Of a DNA stretch of 64,000 bases, positions 54,634 through 63,945 are shown piece by piece. Location: assembly GCA_022448315.1 (NCBI GenBank), contig JAKVCA010000019.1, positions 1 to 64,000 of the forward strand. Direction: 5' to 3'. The first letter of the stretch is position 1. Each line of letters begins with the position of its first letter. The position numbers and the translations under genes are program-made. Source of the stretch: Pirellulaceae bacterium (GTDB lineage: Bacteria; Planctomycetota; Planctomycetia; Pirellulales; Pirellulaceae). Below the pieces are notes generated by a model. That model worked only from the letters and a program-made list of their open reading frames with translations, ran no database searches and was not told the origin of the DNA.

Positions 54634-55908
54634 ATGTCAAATCCACCACCTGAACGAGAGGGGCGCCTCCGCCTCGGGCCCGGTTTTCTCGTGACCGCGG
54701 CATTCATTGGGCCTGGAACCGTCACCGCAGCCTCCTCTGCAGGATACCAGTTCGGGCTCGAGTTACTGTGGATCATTCCTTTGGCGACTCTGGCTGCTAT
54801 CCTGCTTCAGGAGATGGCCGGCCGTATTGGCCTGGTCACCGACAGGCCTCTGGGGGCTGCCCTGCGGCTCGCACTCCCGGGTCAAAAATCGCGCACCGCG
54901 TTTTCGGCGCTGATTTTCGTAGCCATTCTATTTGGGAACACGGCCTATCAGGGCGGCAACCTCCTGGGAGCCGTGAAGGGACTGGACATCCTAAGTGGAG
55001 GCCGAGTGCAAACCACGCTCCCCGTTTCATTGCTCGTATTGACGACCTTCGCGATCATCGCCGGTTTTCTCCTGGTTACCGGCAGCCCCAAGCGGGTCAC
55101 GCGGTTCCTCGTCAGCCTCGTCATCATCATGAGCCTGTTATTTCTGGGAATCGCATTCACCGTCGTTCCGCCCCTTTCCGAAGTTTCTCGAGGGTTCACC
55201 CCCCGTATCCCGGCCAGCGGTTTTTCGACAGCCCTCGCGTTGTTTGGGACCACCATCGTGCCATACAACCTCTTCCTGTACGCCAGTCTCGTTCGAAGCA
55301 AATGGTCGAGTGCGGTGGCGGCCTCCCAAGCCATTCGAGAAAGCCGAATCGACATCGTTCTGGCCGTCGGATTGGGAGGTTTGGTCACCGCATCCATCAT
55401 GATTACGGGAGCTGCTGCGTCTTCGCAAAACGAGTTTGCATTGGACCAACTTCCCGTGCAGCTGGGCCATCTGCTGTCGCCTGACGTCGCTCGACTCATC
55501 CTTGGCTTGGGCCTTGTAGGCGCTGGACTTAGCAGCGCAATCACGGCTCCCTTGGCAGCGTGTTACGCTGCAGCAGGAATTTTCGATTGGCCCACGGAGC
55601 TCAAAGCTCGTCAGAATCGGTGGGTATTTGGGACCGTCCTGATCGCGGGCTGGGCCATTGGAGCCATTGGAATTCTCTGGCGGGTTCGGCCAGAGTGGGC
55701 CATTATCATCGCGCAAGCGGCGAATGGAATGATCCTGCCGGTGCTCGCCCTTCTTCTTTGGTGGGTTGCTTCAAAGCGGAGCATCCTTGGCGACTTCGTC
55801 ACGGGGCGCTTCGCCAACATTGCAAGTTTCCTTGTCGTCGCCACGCTTTCGGTGATCTGGCTGATCAATCTTGTGGGGAAGCTCTGGTCGAGATTTGGCG
55901 GTGGATGA
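54634..55908 (+). CDS. Nramp-family-like membrane transporter
   Basis: A 424-residue protein with about eleven membrane helices. The overall pattern fits Nramp (LGPGFLVTAAFIGPGTVTAA in helix 1, ALFGTTIVPYNLFLYASLV in helix 6). The two motifs that bind divalent metal are altered: helix 1 DPGN is GPGT, and helix 6 MPHN is VPYN. So the metal-coordinating Asp, Asn and Met are absent, and the substrate may differ from Mn/Fe. It is 60 bp after cinA on the same strand. Confidence 0.82.
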   Translation: MSNPPPEREGRLRLGPGFLVTAAFIGPGTVTAASSAGYQFGLELLWIIPLATLAAILLQEMAGRIGLVTDRPLGAALRLALPGQKSRTAFSALIFVAILFGNTAYQGGNLLGAVKGLDILSGGRVQTTLPVSLLVLTTFAIIAGFLLVTGSPKRVTRFLVSLVIIMSLLFLGIAFTVVPPLSEVSRGFTPRIPASGFSTALALFGTTIVPYNLFLYASLVRSKWSSAVAASQAIRESRIDIVLAVGLGGLVTASIMITGAAASSQNEFALDQLPVQLGHLLSPDVARLILGLGLVGAGLSSAITAPLAACYAAAGIFDWPTELKARQNRWVFGTVLIAGWAIGAIGILWRVRPEWAIIIAQAANGMILPVLALLLWWVASKRSILGDFVTGRFANIASFLVVATLSVIWLINLVGKLWSRFGGG

Positions 55909-55976
55909 AATTCTCGAAACTGAATCTTGTTTCGCATGAACATGCCCGCCGATCCCGCATCAAAAATGCAGACTCA

Positions 55977-56783
55977 TCAGGCGGCCTGATTCCGACTTTT
56001 CTGGACTCGCCCTTCCACCAGACGCACAACAGAATCGGCCTGAGATGCAATCTCGTTGTCGTGCGTGACCATGACGATCGTCACCCCTTCGTCACGATTC
56101 AGCCTTTGCAGCAGATCCATGATGTCTTTTCCAGTCTGACTATCGAGATTTCCAGTTGGCTCATCCGCGAGAAGGAGCGTCGGATCGCTGATCAAGGCGC
56201 GGGCGATCGCGGTTCTTTGCATTTCCCCGCCGGAAAGTTCGCGAGGTTTGTGATTCAAACGGTGACCGAGTCCGACCAATTCCAACAGCATACGCGCGCG
56301 TTCGATGTATTGGCGTCGGTTGAGCAGGTATCGAAATGCACCGGTTGAAATCATTTTCGGCGTCAGGACATTTTCCAATGTCGTGAGTTCGGGAAGCAGA
56401 TGATAAAACTGAAAAATCATCCCAACCTCCTGATTTCGAATTCGATCACGTTTGATCGCCTTCAAGTTGTCAATTCTCTCCTCTCCGAAAAACACCTCTC
56501 CCTGATCTGGTACGTCAAGTGTTCCGAGCAGGTGCAATAACGTACTTTTTCCTGAACCACTCTGACCAATGATTGCCGAGAATTCTCCCTGCTCCACCTG
56601 AAAATCAACGCCTCGCAGAACAGGGACTTTGAGCCTCCCTTTCTGATACGTCTTGTAAACATCCACGGCTCGAATGATCGGGGCCTTCGACTTTGCTGTC
56701 AAAAGATTCCCACGCGCATACGCCACGGATTGCCTCCGGCCCTTGCCCGTACTCTCTTGACTTGCCAACGCCGTCTTATTCAT
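55977..56783 (-). CDS. lolD: ABC transporter ATP-binding protein, LolD/MacB type
   Basis: About 268 residues from the ATG at 56783, which overlaps the stop of the permease gene by 8 bp. It energises an export or extraction system. Walker [18 protein letters not shown]-loop [19 protein letters not shown], signature [15 protein letters not shown], Walker [14 protein letters not shown] and the His switch [12 protein letters not shown]. In LolCDE this ATPase pairs with permeases moving lipoproteins to the outer membrane. The N-terminal 35 residues are basic and unusual. The gene name is by analogy. Confidence 0.88.
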   Translation of the reverse strand: MNKTALASQESTGKGRRQSVAYARGNLLTAKSKAPIIRAVDVYKTYQKGRLKVPVLRGVDFQVEQGEFSAIIGQSGSGKSTLLHLLGTLDVPDQGEVFFGEERIDNLKAIKRDRIRNQEVGMIFQFYHLLPELTTLENVLTPKMISTGAFRYLLNRRQYIERARMLLELVGLGHRLNHKPRELSGGEMQRTAIARALISDPTLLLADEPTGNLDSQTGKDIMDLLQRLNRDEGVTIVMVTHDNEIASQADSVVRLVEGRVQKSRNQAA

Positions 56784-58407
56784 AGCGTAATGCCTCGACC
56801 GGATGAAGTTTAGCTGCGTGTCGCGCGGGCAGCACACTGGCCAAAACCGCAATTGCCATTGCCCCAACCGCAATCCAGACCACCGTAAAGGGGTCAATGA
56901 TGGTGGGGATTTCACTAAAGTAATAGATGGTGGGGTCGAACACTTCACGCCCGGTAAGTCGCTCCACCAACCCGGCAATTTCGTTGATGTTGGATACAAA
57001 CAGAAGGCCAAGGACAATGCCTGCCCCCGCCCCGACAAAGCCCAACGAAAGGCCATAACTTAGAAAAATACTCATGACACCCCGACTTGGTGCCCCGAGC
57101 GCTTTTAGAATCCCGATGTCCTTGGTTTTCTCGACCACAATCATGAAGAAGGTGGCCAGAATACCGAACCCTGCAACCGCAATGATCAGGAACAGTAAGA
57201 TATTCAGAATCGTTATCTCGAGTTGCACAGCGGCCAGCAGCGGCCGCTGGACGTCCTTCCATGTCTGAATCTGATACGGATAAATATCTGGCGGGAACAT
57301 CGCCACGAGCTTTTCTTTCGCCGCTTCCAAATCGGCTCCGGGTTTCAATTTGATCTGAATGGATGAAACCGTTCCTTCACCATCAGGCCCAAACATCTGC
57401 CTGATTTTCTGTAGTTCTGACAAAGGCATGAAAGCCAATGTTGAGTCATATTCATGCATCTTTGATTCGTAAAAGTCGACGACCGTACACAGCGCGAAGG
57501 TGGGCCGAGGAGGGGAACCGCCGGTCGGCAACGTGATCTGGATGTCGTCCCCTGGCACGTTGATGTAGACATCTCGCACATCCCCAGTCTCCGGATCTCG
57601 AAACTTTCGATTGGCCAACGCCATGCCCAAAATGATTCCGGGGTGCTGCTGCGTAGCCGGATCAAAAATCTGGGTATGCTCGCTTTCGCGAACGGCCTTG
57701 AATGGGTCAGCTCCCTGCGGCATCACCGAATCCCCAGCGGCTTGCTGGGGATTTCCCGATTCGTCATCCGTGGAAAGAACAGGGGGGCTGACGGGGATTG
57801 GGACAAAGGCGAATTCACTTTCCTTTTGGCCCTCAGCCTTCACTTCCGGCTGAGCCTGAGTCACTTTTGAACCGTATGCCTCTTCCAAGAGCCGGCGTTG
57901 TTCACGCTCAAACTCGGCCTTTTGCGTTCGGTACGGCCACCCAACTTCACCCAACCGACCATCGTAGCCCCCCTTTTTCAATTGAAAGTCGGGCTGCTTT
58001 CGATTCTGTTCATTCAGCAGGTAAGGCGTGAAATCGCTGACATGGGAGTAAGTCTGGTCATCAATACCCATCAAAATGATCTGCTGGGTGATCATTCGAC
58101 CGTTGACGGTTTGATGCAGGAGCGCGGGCACACGAACCACGGCAGACAGGGCTTCGAGATCTTCGTCCAGAGCCCGGCGGATTTCCTCAATGTGGGCACG
58201 AGGCTCATAAATCTCGCCCAGTCCGGGACTCATCAGTTCCATGTCCGACAGGATGCCATGGAGTCGTTTGTGCATTTCGTGGGTAAAACCACTCATCACG
58301 CTATTGACGACGACCAGCGTTGCCACACCAAGCGTAACGCTGACGATCGAAGCCAAAGCGATATACCTCGTTCTCAGGTACCGCCAGGCCAACATGAGCT
58401 TATACAT
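56776..58407 (-). CDS. ABC transporter permease, LolC/LolE/FtsX type
   Basis: A 543-residue permease: one N-terminal helix (LASIVSVTLGVATLVVVNSV), a periplasmic domain of about 350 residues, then three helices (ILLFLIIAVAGFGILATFF, LGFVGAGAGIVLGLLFV, VWIAVGAMAIAVLASVL). FtsX domain features are clear ([36 protein letters not shown]). The periplasmic domain is longer than in E. coli LolC/E (about 400 residues in total) and includes a low-complexity region near 195-235. It is coupled to the ATPase gene. It probably forms a homodimeric lipoprotein or other exporter. Confidence 0.88.
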   Translation of the reverse strand: MYKLMLAWRYLRTRYIALASIVSVTLGVATLVVVNSVMSGFTHEMHKRLHGILSDMELMSPGLGEIYEPRAHIEEIRRALDEDLEALSAVVRVPALLHQTVNGRMITQQIILMGIDDQTYSHVSDFTPYLLNEQNRKQPDFQLKKGGYDGRLGEVGWPYRTQKAEFEREQRRLLEEAYGSKVTQAQPEVKAEGQKESEFAFVPIPVSPPVLSTDDESGNPQQAAGDSVMPQGADPFKAVRESEHTQIFDPATQQHPGIILGMALANRKFRDPETGDVRDVYINVPGDDIQITLPTGGSPPRPTFALCTVVDFYESKMHEYDSTLAFMPLSELQKIRQMFGPDGEGTVSSIQIKLKPGADLEAAKEKLVAMFPPDIYPYQIQTWKDVQRPLLAAVQLEITILNILLFLIIAVAGFGILATFFMIVVEKTKDIGILKALGAPSRGVMSIFLSYGLSLGFVGAGAGIVLGLLFVSNINEIAGLVERLTGREVFDPTIYYFSEIPTIIDPFTVVWIAVGAMAIAVLASVLPARHAAKLHPVEALRYE

Positions 58408-58455
58408 AGCCGCTCCTTCGGCAATCGAACTTCCGTGTTCATTTTTGCAGACCGA

Positions 58456-58481
58456 GACCCAGGATACTCAGATCCTGGGTC
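58456..58481. repeat. Perfect 10-bp hairpin between lysS and the permease gene
   Basis: GACCCAGGAT, loop ACTCAG, ATCCTGGGTC. No T-run follows on either strand, so it is not a standard terminator; it could be an RNA stability or processing element. Confidence 0.7.
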
Positions 58482-58542
58482 ATCCAGGTACGTCTACCCG
58501 CCGGGAATGGCCTACTTCGTTCTGCCATGGGAAACCATCGGG

Positions 58543-60117
58543 TCAGCCCTCTGTCGCTTCAGGACGCAACAACGGAAACAGGATCACGTCTCGAATCGTT
58601 TGGCTATTTGTCAATAACATGACTAACCGGTCGATCCCCACGCCTAAACCTCCTGCGGGAGGCATGCCATGTCGCAACGCCCGAACGAAGTCGTTGTCCA
58701 TGCGGGCCATCGAATCTTCTTCCGGCATTCCTTCAAGTTGCGTGCGGAAAAGCTTTTCCTGTAAGTCCGGGTCATTGAGTTCGGTATAGGCATTCGCGAG
58801 TTCCATCCCCTGAATAAACAATTCAAATCGCTCCGCGATTTCGGGATTCTCTCGCTTACGCTTGGTCAGAGGACAAATGCTCGCCGGATAATCGGTGACG
58901 AACACCGGACCGACCAGACGGTCCTCAACCTTCTCCTCAAAGACCTCATTCTTAACGACATCGGGGTGTTTCCCTGAGGTATCAAGCCCCAGAGATTCCG
59001 CAAGGGATCGTATCGCATCCGGGTCATTGGGGTCTACCCCAGTGTTCTCGGCAAAAAGATCGTTGTAGGTCCGCCTCGCAAAGGGGGGGGTAAAATCAAT
59101 CGTCTTATCACCCCAGTCGAGCTGATCCCCTTTGCCCAACTGCCGAATCGCATCGACGATCAGCTGCTCCGTCAAATCCATCATGGACTCGTAATTGCCG
59201 TAGGCCTGATAGACCTCCAACATGGTGAACTCTGGGTTGTGGCGTGGGCTGATTCCCTCATTTCGATAAACTCGCCCCAACTCAAAAACGCGTTCCATTC
59301 CACCGACCATCAGCCGTTTGAGGTGAAGTTCAAGGGCGATCCGCATAAAAAGGTCAAGATCCAGAGCATTGTGATGCGTGGTGAAAGGTCGAGCTGCCGC
59401 CCCTCCAGCAATCGAATGGAGCGTCGGTCCCTCGATTTCGACGAAGCCGTGATCTGCGAGCGTTTGACGAATCGACTGAACCACCTTGATCCGGTCGAGA
59501 AATCTCTCCAGCACACCCTCGTTGTAGGCGAGGTCAACGTAGCGTTGACGTTGACGCAATTCCGCGTCCACAAGCCCCTGATGCTTCGCAGGAGGCTGCT
59601 CCAAAGACTTACATAAAAAGTGGACCTTGCTAGCAAAGATGGACAGCTCCCCGGTTTTCGTCCGTCGTAACTCACCATCCACTCCAATCAGATCTCCCAG
59701 ATCGATGCAGTTAATCAGCTCCCAGTTTTCTTCTCCGACCTGCTTCCTACCGATGAAGAGCTGGATCTTCCCAGTCCAATCCTTGATGTCGATAAACTGC
59801 AATTTTCCCTTGTTCCGATGCAGCATCACCCGCCCAGCCGCCCGGACCTGAGGCCCTACCATTTCGCCAGCCCCCTGATCCGCCAGCCACTGGCGAAATC
59901 CATGAGGTTCTTCGGGATCGACGAGCGGCAACGGCAGGGCTTCGCCGTCCTCTTTGCGATAGACGATTTGCGATTCCTGCTCGCGAATGTCACCGATCAG
60001 AGTTCGGTCATCGAAGCGGCTTCCCCAAGGGTCCACACCGAGTTCCTCAAGTTTCGCCATTTTCTGTCTTCGAGCTTGTTCCAGTGCACTGTCCGAGTTT
60101 TCCGGCTGATGATTCAT
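58543..60117 (-). CDS. lysS: Lysyl-tRNA synthetase (class II)
   Basis: A 524-residue enzyme. The N-terminal OB fold (about 60-160; VRAAGRVMLHRNKGKLQFID) binds the anticodon. Class II motifs: FELGRVYRNEGISPRHNPEF (motif 2), GGLGVGIDRLVMLLTNSQTI (motif 3). Slightly longer than the usual 490-505. Nothing odd. The stable hairpin at 58456-58481 and the ABC permease gene follow downstream on the same strand. Confidence 0.97.
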   Translation of the reverse strand: MNHQPENSDSALEQARRQKMAKLEELGVDPWGSRFDDRTLIGDIREQESQIVYRKEDGEALPLPLVDPEEPHGFRQWLADQGAGEMVGPQVRAAGRVMLHRNKGKLQFIDIKDWTGKIQLFIGRKQVGEENWELINCIDLGDLIGVDGELRRTKTGELSIFASKVHFLCKSLEQPPAKHQGLVDAELRQRQRYVDLAYNEGVLERFLDRIKVVQSIRQTLADHGFVEIEGPTLHSIAGGAAARPFTTHHNALDLDLFMRIALELHLKRLMVGGMERVFELGRVYRNEGISPRHNPEFTMLEVYQAYGNYESMMDLTEQLIVDAIRQLGKGDQLDWGDKTIDFTPPFARRTYNDLFAENTGVDPNDPDAIRSLAESLGLDTSGKHPDVVKNEVFEEKVEDRLVGPVFVTDYPASICPLTKRKRENPEIAERFELFIQGMELANAYTELNDPDLQEKLFRTQLEGMPEEDSMARMDNDFVRALRHGMPPAGGLGVGIDRLVMLLTNSQTIRDVILFPLLRPEATEG

Positions 60118-60306
60118 GGCTGAAGACGCAATTCAATGGGGAAGGGGTTTGGAAATTGTGGCTAGAGATGCCTTGCGAGGCCACATTTTAGGGGACGAAC
60201 ATGCAGGGTCAAAGCGGGGTAACCGAGACCGAGATACGCGCGAAAATGGGAGCCGAGCAGAAAAATTGCCTCAGGAACCGAGAAAGAAACCACTCGAGCC
60301 ACTCTT

Positions 60307-60537
60307 CTATTGAGAGACGTCACTGGAATCCGGCGGAGTCAGTTCAAACTCTTCATCGGAACCCTCAGAGTTGGCTTCTTCAATCTGCCCCTGTTCGGCC
60401 TGCTCCGCTCGCTTTTCGAAATCCGGCGGATAAAGAACCGTATATAGAGTCATGACGCTCACTCCCGCCATGACGACAATCAGAACCAGAGTCACAACGG
60501 CCATGACCAGAATCGGACCTTCTTTTTTCTCACTCAC
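60307..60537 (-). CDS. Small single-pass membrane protein
   Basis: A 76-residue protein from a GTG at 60537. One helix near residues 9-33 (LVMAVVTLVLIVVMAGVSV), then an acidic tail of 40 residues (EEANSEGSDEEFELTPPDSS). I know no family. The GTG overlaps the acetyltransferase stop by 4 bp (GTGA), so translation is coupled to the diadenylate cyclase operon. It could be an anchor or regulator for it. Confidence 0.65.
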   Translation of the reverse strand: MSEKKEGPILVMAVVTLVLIVVMAGVSVMTLYTVLYPPDFEKRAEQAEQGQIEEANSEGSDEEFELTPPDSSDVSQ

Positions 60538-61052
60538 GACTCGGCCTCCGAAATCGATTTGGTCAAAAACTCCATGGTGACCCCCGGTGGAGTGCCGGGC
60601 TGGAATTTCATGGAATGGTAAAGACCTCGGGCAATTTCGTTATCCGAGCGAACTTCCAAAGTCACCCGGCAGAATCCGTGATCCTGAGCATGCTGGGCTA
60701 CGGCGGAGAGCAGACGCCGACCGACTCCCTGACCTCGGTATTGGTGGTGAACACAAAGATCATGAACGTTGATCAGTGGTTTTGCGCGAAATGTCGAAAA
60801 TCCGACAAAGCAGTTCACAAGTCCCACAGGTTGATCACCGGAAAATGCAATGTAGCCGAGGTAGTTCCCGGAAGCCTGAAGTCCCGGGATCACGGCACTT
60901 AATACGTCCGGCTCAAGCGGTCGACCATTCCCGAATTCGGTTTGCGAGTAATCGTCGAGGAGTCGTTGGAGCCCCATCGCATGTCGGTCATCGGTGAGAT
61001 CCACGGAAATGATTTCGAGCGAGTTGCCTAACTTCGCTGTCGCTTCGCTCAT
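60534..61052 (-). CDS. GNAT family acetyltransferase
   Basis: A 172-residue N-acetyltransferase. The acetyl-CoA-binding motif A is in HHQYRGQGVGRRLLSAVAQH (Q/R-x2-G-x-G/A); VNCFVGFSTFRAKPL and VTLEVRSDNEIARGLYHSMK also match the fold. The target amine is unknown (protein, peptide or small molecule). The gene overlaps the upstream diadenylate cyclase gene by 4 bp (ATGA) and the downstream small membrane gene by 4 bp. Confidence 0.88.
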   Translation of the reverse strand: MSEATAKLGNSLEIISVDLTDDRHAMGLQRLLDDYSQTEFGNGRPLEPDVLSAVIPGLQASGNYLGYIAFSGDQPVGLVNCFVGFSTFRAKPLINVHDLCVHHQYRGQGVGRRLLSAVAQHAQDHGFCRVTLEVRSDNEIARGLYHSMKFQPGTPPGVTMEFLTKSISEAES

Positions 61053-62020
61053 ATCGCCCCACCTGCTGGCTTCTCAACCTGTTTGGCCGAGGCCGTGGTC
61101 TCTTCATTGTCGAAATCCCGCCATTTCATCGCGCGTCTCAGCGGCTCGACCCTTAAGACCACCTCGCCATTCAGAAAGATTCGTACCGTGCCCCCAGACT
61201 CACTCACGGCAACCGCAATGGCCGAGGTATTTTTCGTGATGGCCGCCGCGGCCCAATGTCGGGCACCGAGGCCTGTTGTCAATGTAATTTCGACCGGGGC
61301 GGTATCAATAATTCGACATGTGCCCTCAATGGTCCCGTCTGCTGAGACCACAAACGCACCATCCAGTTGGGCGATCTCCTTAATTCCTTCGCGAACCCGG
61401 GGGTCAAAAAGCGTTCGTTCCTTGCGCGTATAACCCTTCACCAGCTCGAAACTCGCGCCATGGCTTTGCTGCATGACTTTCCGATGATCACCAACAACAA
61501 ACAACGTTCCAATGAGCTTGCCCTCGCGACCCTCGCGACCAATTTCGACCGCCAGGTCGACGACGATCTTCAAGGTTTCGAGTGGCACCTGCGTCTCGAG
61601 CCGCTGAAGGTCCCGCGCGGTCAATCGGCCCAGATGTTCCGTCAAGCGAATGTTGCTGATCGAGTCAATTTGCTCGGCGTCAAAACCCGAATAGAGGGCG
61701 ACGACGTTGGCCCCCGGTTGGAGCACTTCATCGGCCACACTCTCCAGCAGAGCATGAGCGAGACGCTCAGTCACCGGCGCTTCGTCCAGATTTATTGTCA
61801 AAGGGACCGTCGTGATTCCAGCTTCGGTTGCGCTTTCAAGCACACCCTCGTTGGAAGAAACCACCATCAGCTTGGGCAGGTCGACATGGTCCAAAAGTTT
61901 GTCCCAGGAGGCGTTTGAATCCGGCAACAGCAACACGGCATCCGCATCGGTTTCTTCAGCCAGTGCTGCAGCGGCACGGACAAAGAAAGGCAGTGTCTTA
62001 TCAGAGCGAGAACCGGCCAT
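61049..62020 (-). CDS. Diadenylate cyclase with DacZ-like architecture
   Basis: About 323 residues from the ATG at 62020; the frame extends to 62170 with weak coding character. Residues about 10-130 resemble a pyruvate-kinase C-terminal-like domain, and the C-terminal 160 residues are a DisA_N (PF02457) cyclase: LDGAFVVSADGTIEGTC (DGA motif) and GLGARHWAAAAITKNTSAIA (the RHR motif, here RHW). This order matches archaeal DacZ rather than bacterial DisA or membrane-bound CdaA. It should make c-di-AMP from two ATP. First of three overlapping genes. Confidence 0.82.
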   Translation of the reverse strand: MAGSRSDKTLPFFVRAAAALAEETDADAVLLLPDSNASWDKLLDHVDLPKLMVVSSNEGVLESATEAGITTVPLTINLDEAPVTERLAHALLESVADEVLQPGANVVALYSGFDAEQIDSISNIRLTEHLGRLTARDLQRLETQVPLETLKIVVDLAVEIGREGREGKLIGTLFVVGDHRKVMQQSHGASFELVKGYTRKERTLFDPRVREGIKEIAQLDGAFVVSADGTIEGTCRIIDTAPVEITLTTGLGARHWAAAAITKNTSAIAVAVSESGGTVRIFLNGEVVLRVEPLRRAMKWRDFDNEETTASAKQVEKPAGGAI

Positions 62021-62337
62021 GGATCGAGCTGAGGATTGGATGCCAAGGAAGGGGAGGGCACCGGACCGTCCGAAGTCTGGCGTCACCCTCGAAGAGATGG
62101 CACGCGTGGAGCGACGCGATGCCAAAGTGCATCCTAAAATCTCTCCACACAGGCGACAACCATGGGCCAATCGGTTTCTTCAGATTTATCAAAGGTCGGA
62201 CACTCTTAGATCGTCGTCCGCCGCATCTCAGAAGGTTTCGATCAGGTTTCTCTCAAAGATGCTCATCGATAAAGACTCATTGTTGAATTCGCGTCGCTGA
62301 ATTCGCAGGATCGAGACTGAAGGGCGAACGCAGCAAA

Positions 62338-63786
62338 TTACCGCTGCAAGCTCTCCACTGAGTTCCAATCCATTCTTGGACCTCCCATTCCGACTCTGGC
62401 GTTGAACACCTTCTGATCGTAAAGATTCAGGGCGTGGATCGCGTGCCCCTTGGGTCCAATTTTCCAGTCGGTTCCACGCTCCCGGTACATCAGGTTACTC
62501 AAGTAGGCGGCTGCCTTTACGATTTCAGGTGAAGTTAAGTGCTCTTCCGGAAGGTTGCAGGTCAACCATTCGAGAATGTGCCCGGTCGTTTGCACACGCC
62601 GTTGACTATCGGTTCTGGCTTCACGCCTTTCGAACCACTTGGTGCTAAAGCTGCCATCAGGGTTCTGCAATCCAATGGTGTACTTCTGAAAATCTTCGAG
62701 GAACCTCTCGGCACGTTTCCACTCACCGTCAAGCGGCTTGCCTTCATCGACGCGATTCTTCACGGCATAGGTCAGGCCCATCAGACGATGGGTTCCGCCA
62801 CAGGCGGCACCGACCACGGGCTGTGCAATCTCTTCTTCAATCAACCTGGCGATACTCCATTTCTGCCCATCATTGCTCACCCATTCTGCGTCGGACGGCA
62901 GGTAATGACTGAGCCCAATCAACTTGAATGTCAATTCGGTACGGGGTCGACAGGTCGCTTGCTCGTAGGCAATCAGGTCATCCACCGTGAAGCTCTTTCC
63001 CTGAATACGAATTTCGAATTCCGAGGGAACATACGATTGAGCGAGCATTGAGAGAAACTGGCCCGTATGCCCCTGCACTCCGGGGCCGACGTTCACCGCC
63101 AAGTTTCCATTGGATAGACGAAGCAGGCGTTGCCCCCGACAATTGCCGTTCCAGCACAGCCAGCCAATCGCATTGACCTGCTCACGGCCCGCCTGCAGAT
63201 TGGTGTCCACGCCGTAGCCAATCAACGAGTGCATCACCCCCCAGGGGCTGCGTGAATTCACAGCCTCAGGACGCTTGTAGTAGTAGATTAAGGTACGGCG
63301 GATCTGGTCCCGAAGTTCCCCAAGTTCTGCCACATTCATGGGCGTGCCGAGATAATCCAAGAGAGGCTCAGGCTCGACCAACGTGAGGGGCGCGGGTGCC
63401 AGATCGATCGAACTCTCAGTATCTTCGATCGCATTCTCGCTGTTCTCGGATGCCGCAGATTCTTCGCTTGCAGTTTTGCGAGAGGGTTTCAGGGCAATGC
63501 GTGGGCCCATCCCCTTGTCCGTTGCGTTTTTCACCAGCGGCTTGACGGGCGACAGGGGCGTCGCCCTCGGACCGTCGAACGACGTGGCGGGAGCCGTAAG
63601 GTCTGTCAGCGGCGCGATCAGCTTGAGATACTCGGGCTTCTTCTGTTGGAGAATTCGAAGGGCCTGATTCGTTTCATCTTTTGCCCCGTCACCCTTTTTC
63701 AGTATCGTCTTCTGCGAATTTTCCTGTGCAACCGCTGCCGGCTCGGAGAAAAGAGCAAGCATTAAAAGGGTCAGGAGATATCTCAT
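62338..63786 (-). CDS. Large secreted protein, probably planctomycete-specific
   Basis: About 482 residues from the ATG at 63786 (MRYLLTLLMLALFSEPAAVA, a signal peptide); a longer frame to 63924 lacks this. The first 130 residues are low-complexity and charged. The C-terminal two thirds (about 150-480) contain GQFLSMLAQSYVPSEFEIRI, CGGTHRLMGLTYAVKNRV and QNPDGSFSTKWFERREART, suggestive of an alpha/alpha toroid related to prenyltransferase or squalene cyclase repeats. Similar planctomycete proteins have been named misleadingly in databases. The function is unknown. Confidence 0.68.
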   Translation of the reverse strand: MRYLLTLLMLALFSEPAAVAQENSQKTILKKGDGAKDETNQALRILQQKKPEYLKLIAPLTDLTAPATSFDGPRATPLSPVKPLVKNATDKGMGPRIALKPSRKTASEESAASENSENAIEDTESSIDLAPAPLTLVEPEPLLDYLGTPMNVAELGELRDQIRRTLIYYYKRPEAVNSRSPWGVMHSLIGYGVDTNLQAGREQVNAIGWLCWNGNCRGQRLLRLSNGNLAVNVGPGVQGHTGQFLSMLAQSYVPSEFEIRIQGKSFTVDDLIAYEQATCRPRTELTFKLIGLSHYLPSDAEWVSNDGQKWSIARLIEEEIAQPVVGAACGGTHRLMGLTYAVKNRVDEGKPLDGEWKRAERFLEDFQKYTIGLQNPDGSFSTKWFERREARTDSQRRVQTTGHILEWLTCNLPEEHLTSPEIVKAAAYLSNLMYRERGTDWKIGPKGHAIHALNLYDQKVFNARVGMGGPRMDWNSVESLQR

Positions 63787-63921
63787 GGCAGGTCGTCCGA
63801 GGCGAGCGGTAATCATCGGTTTGAGCACAACGGTCTTTGTTGTATCGGCCTGAGACCCCAACCAATTAAAGGACATACCATGAAAATCCGAGGACTGATG
63901 CGGAGGTGGAATCGCGTCAAC

Positions 63922-63945
63922 CAATTAGTCAAACAATTAGTCAAA
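63922..63945. repeat. Perfect 12-bp tandem duplication
   Basis: CAATTAGTCAAA twice in a row, upstream of the secreted protein gene. Confidence 0.85.
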
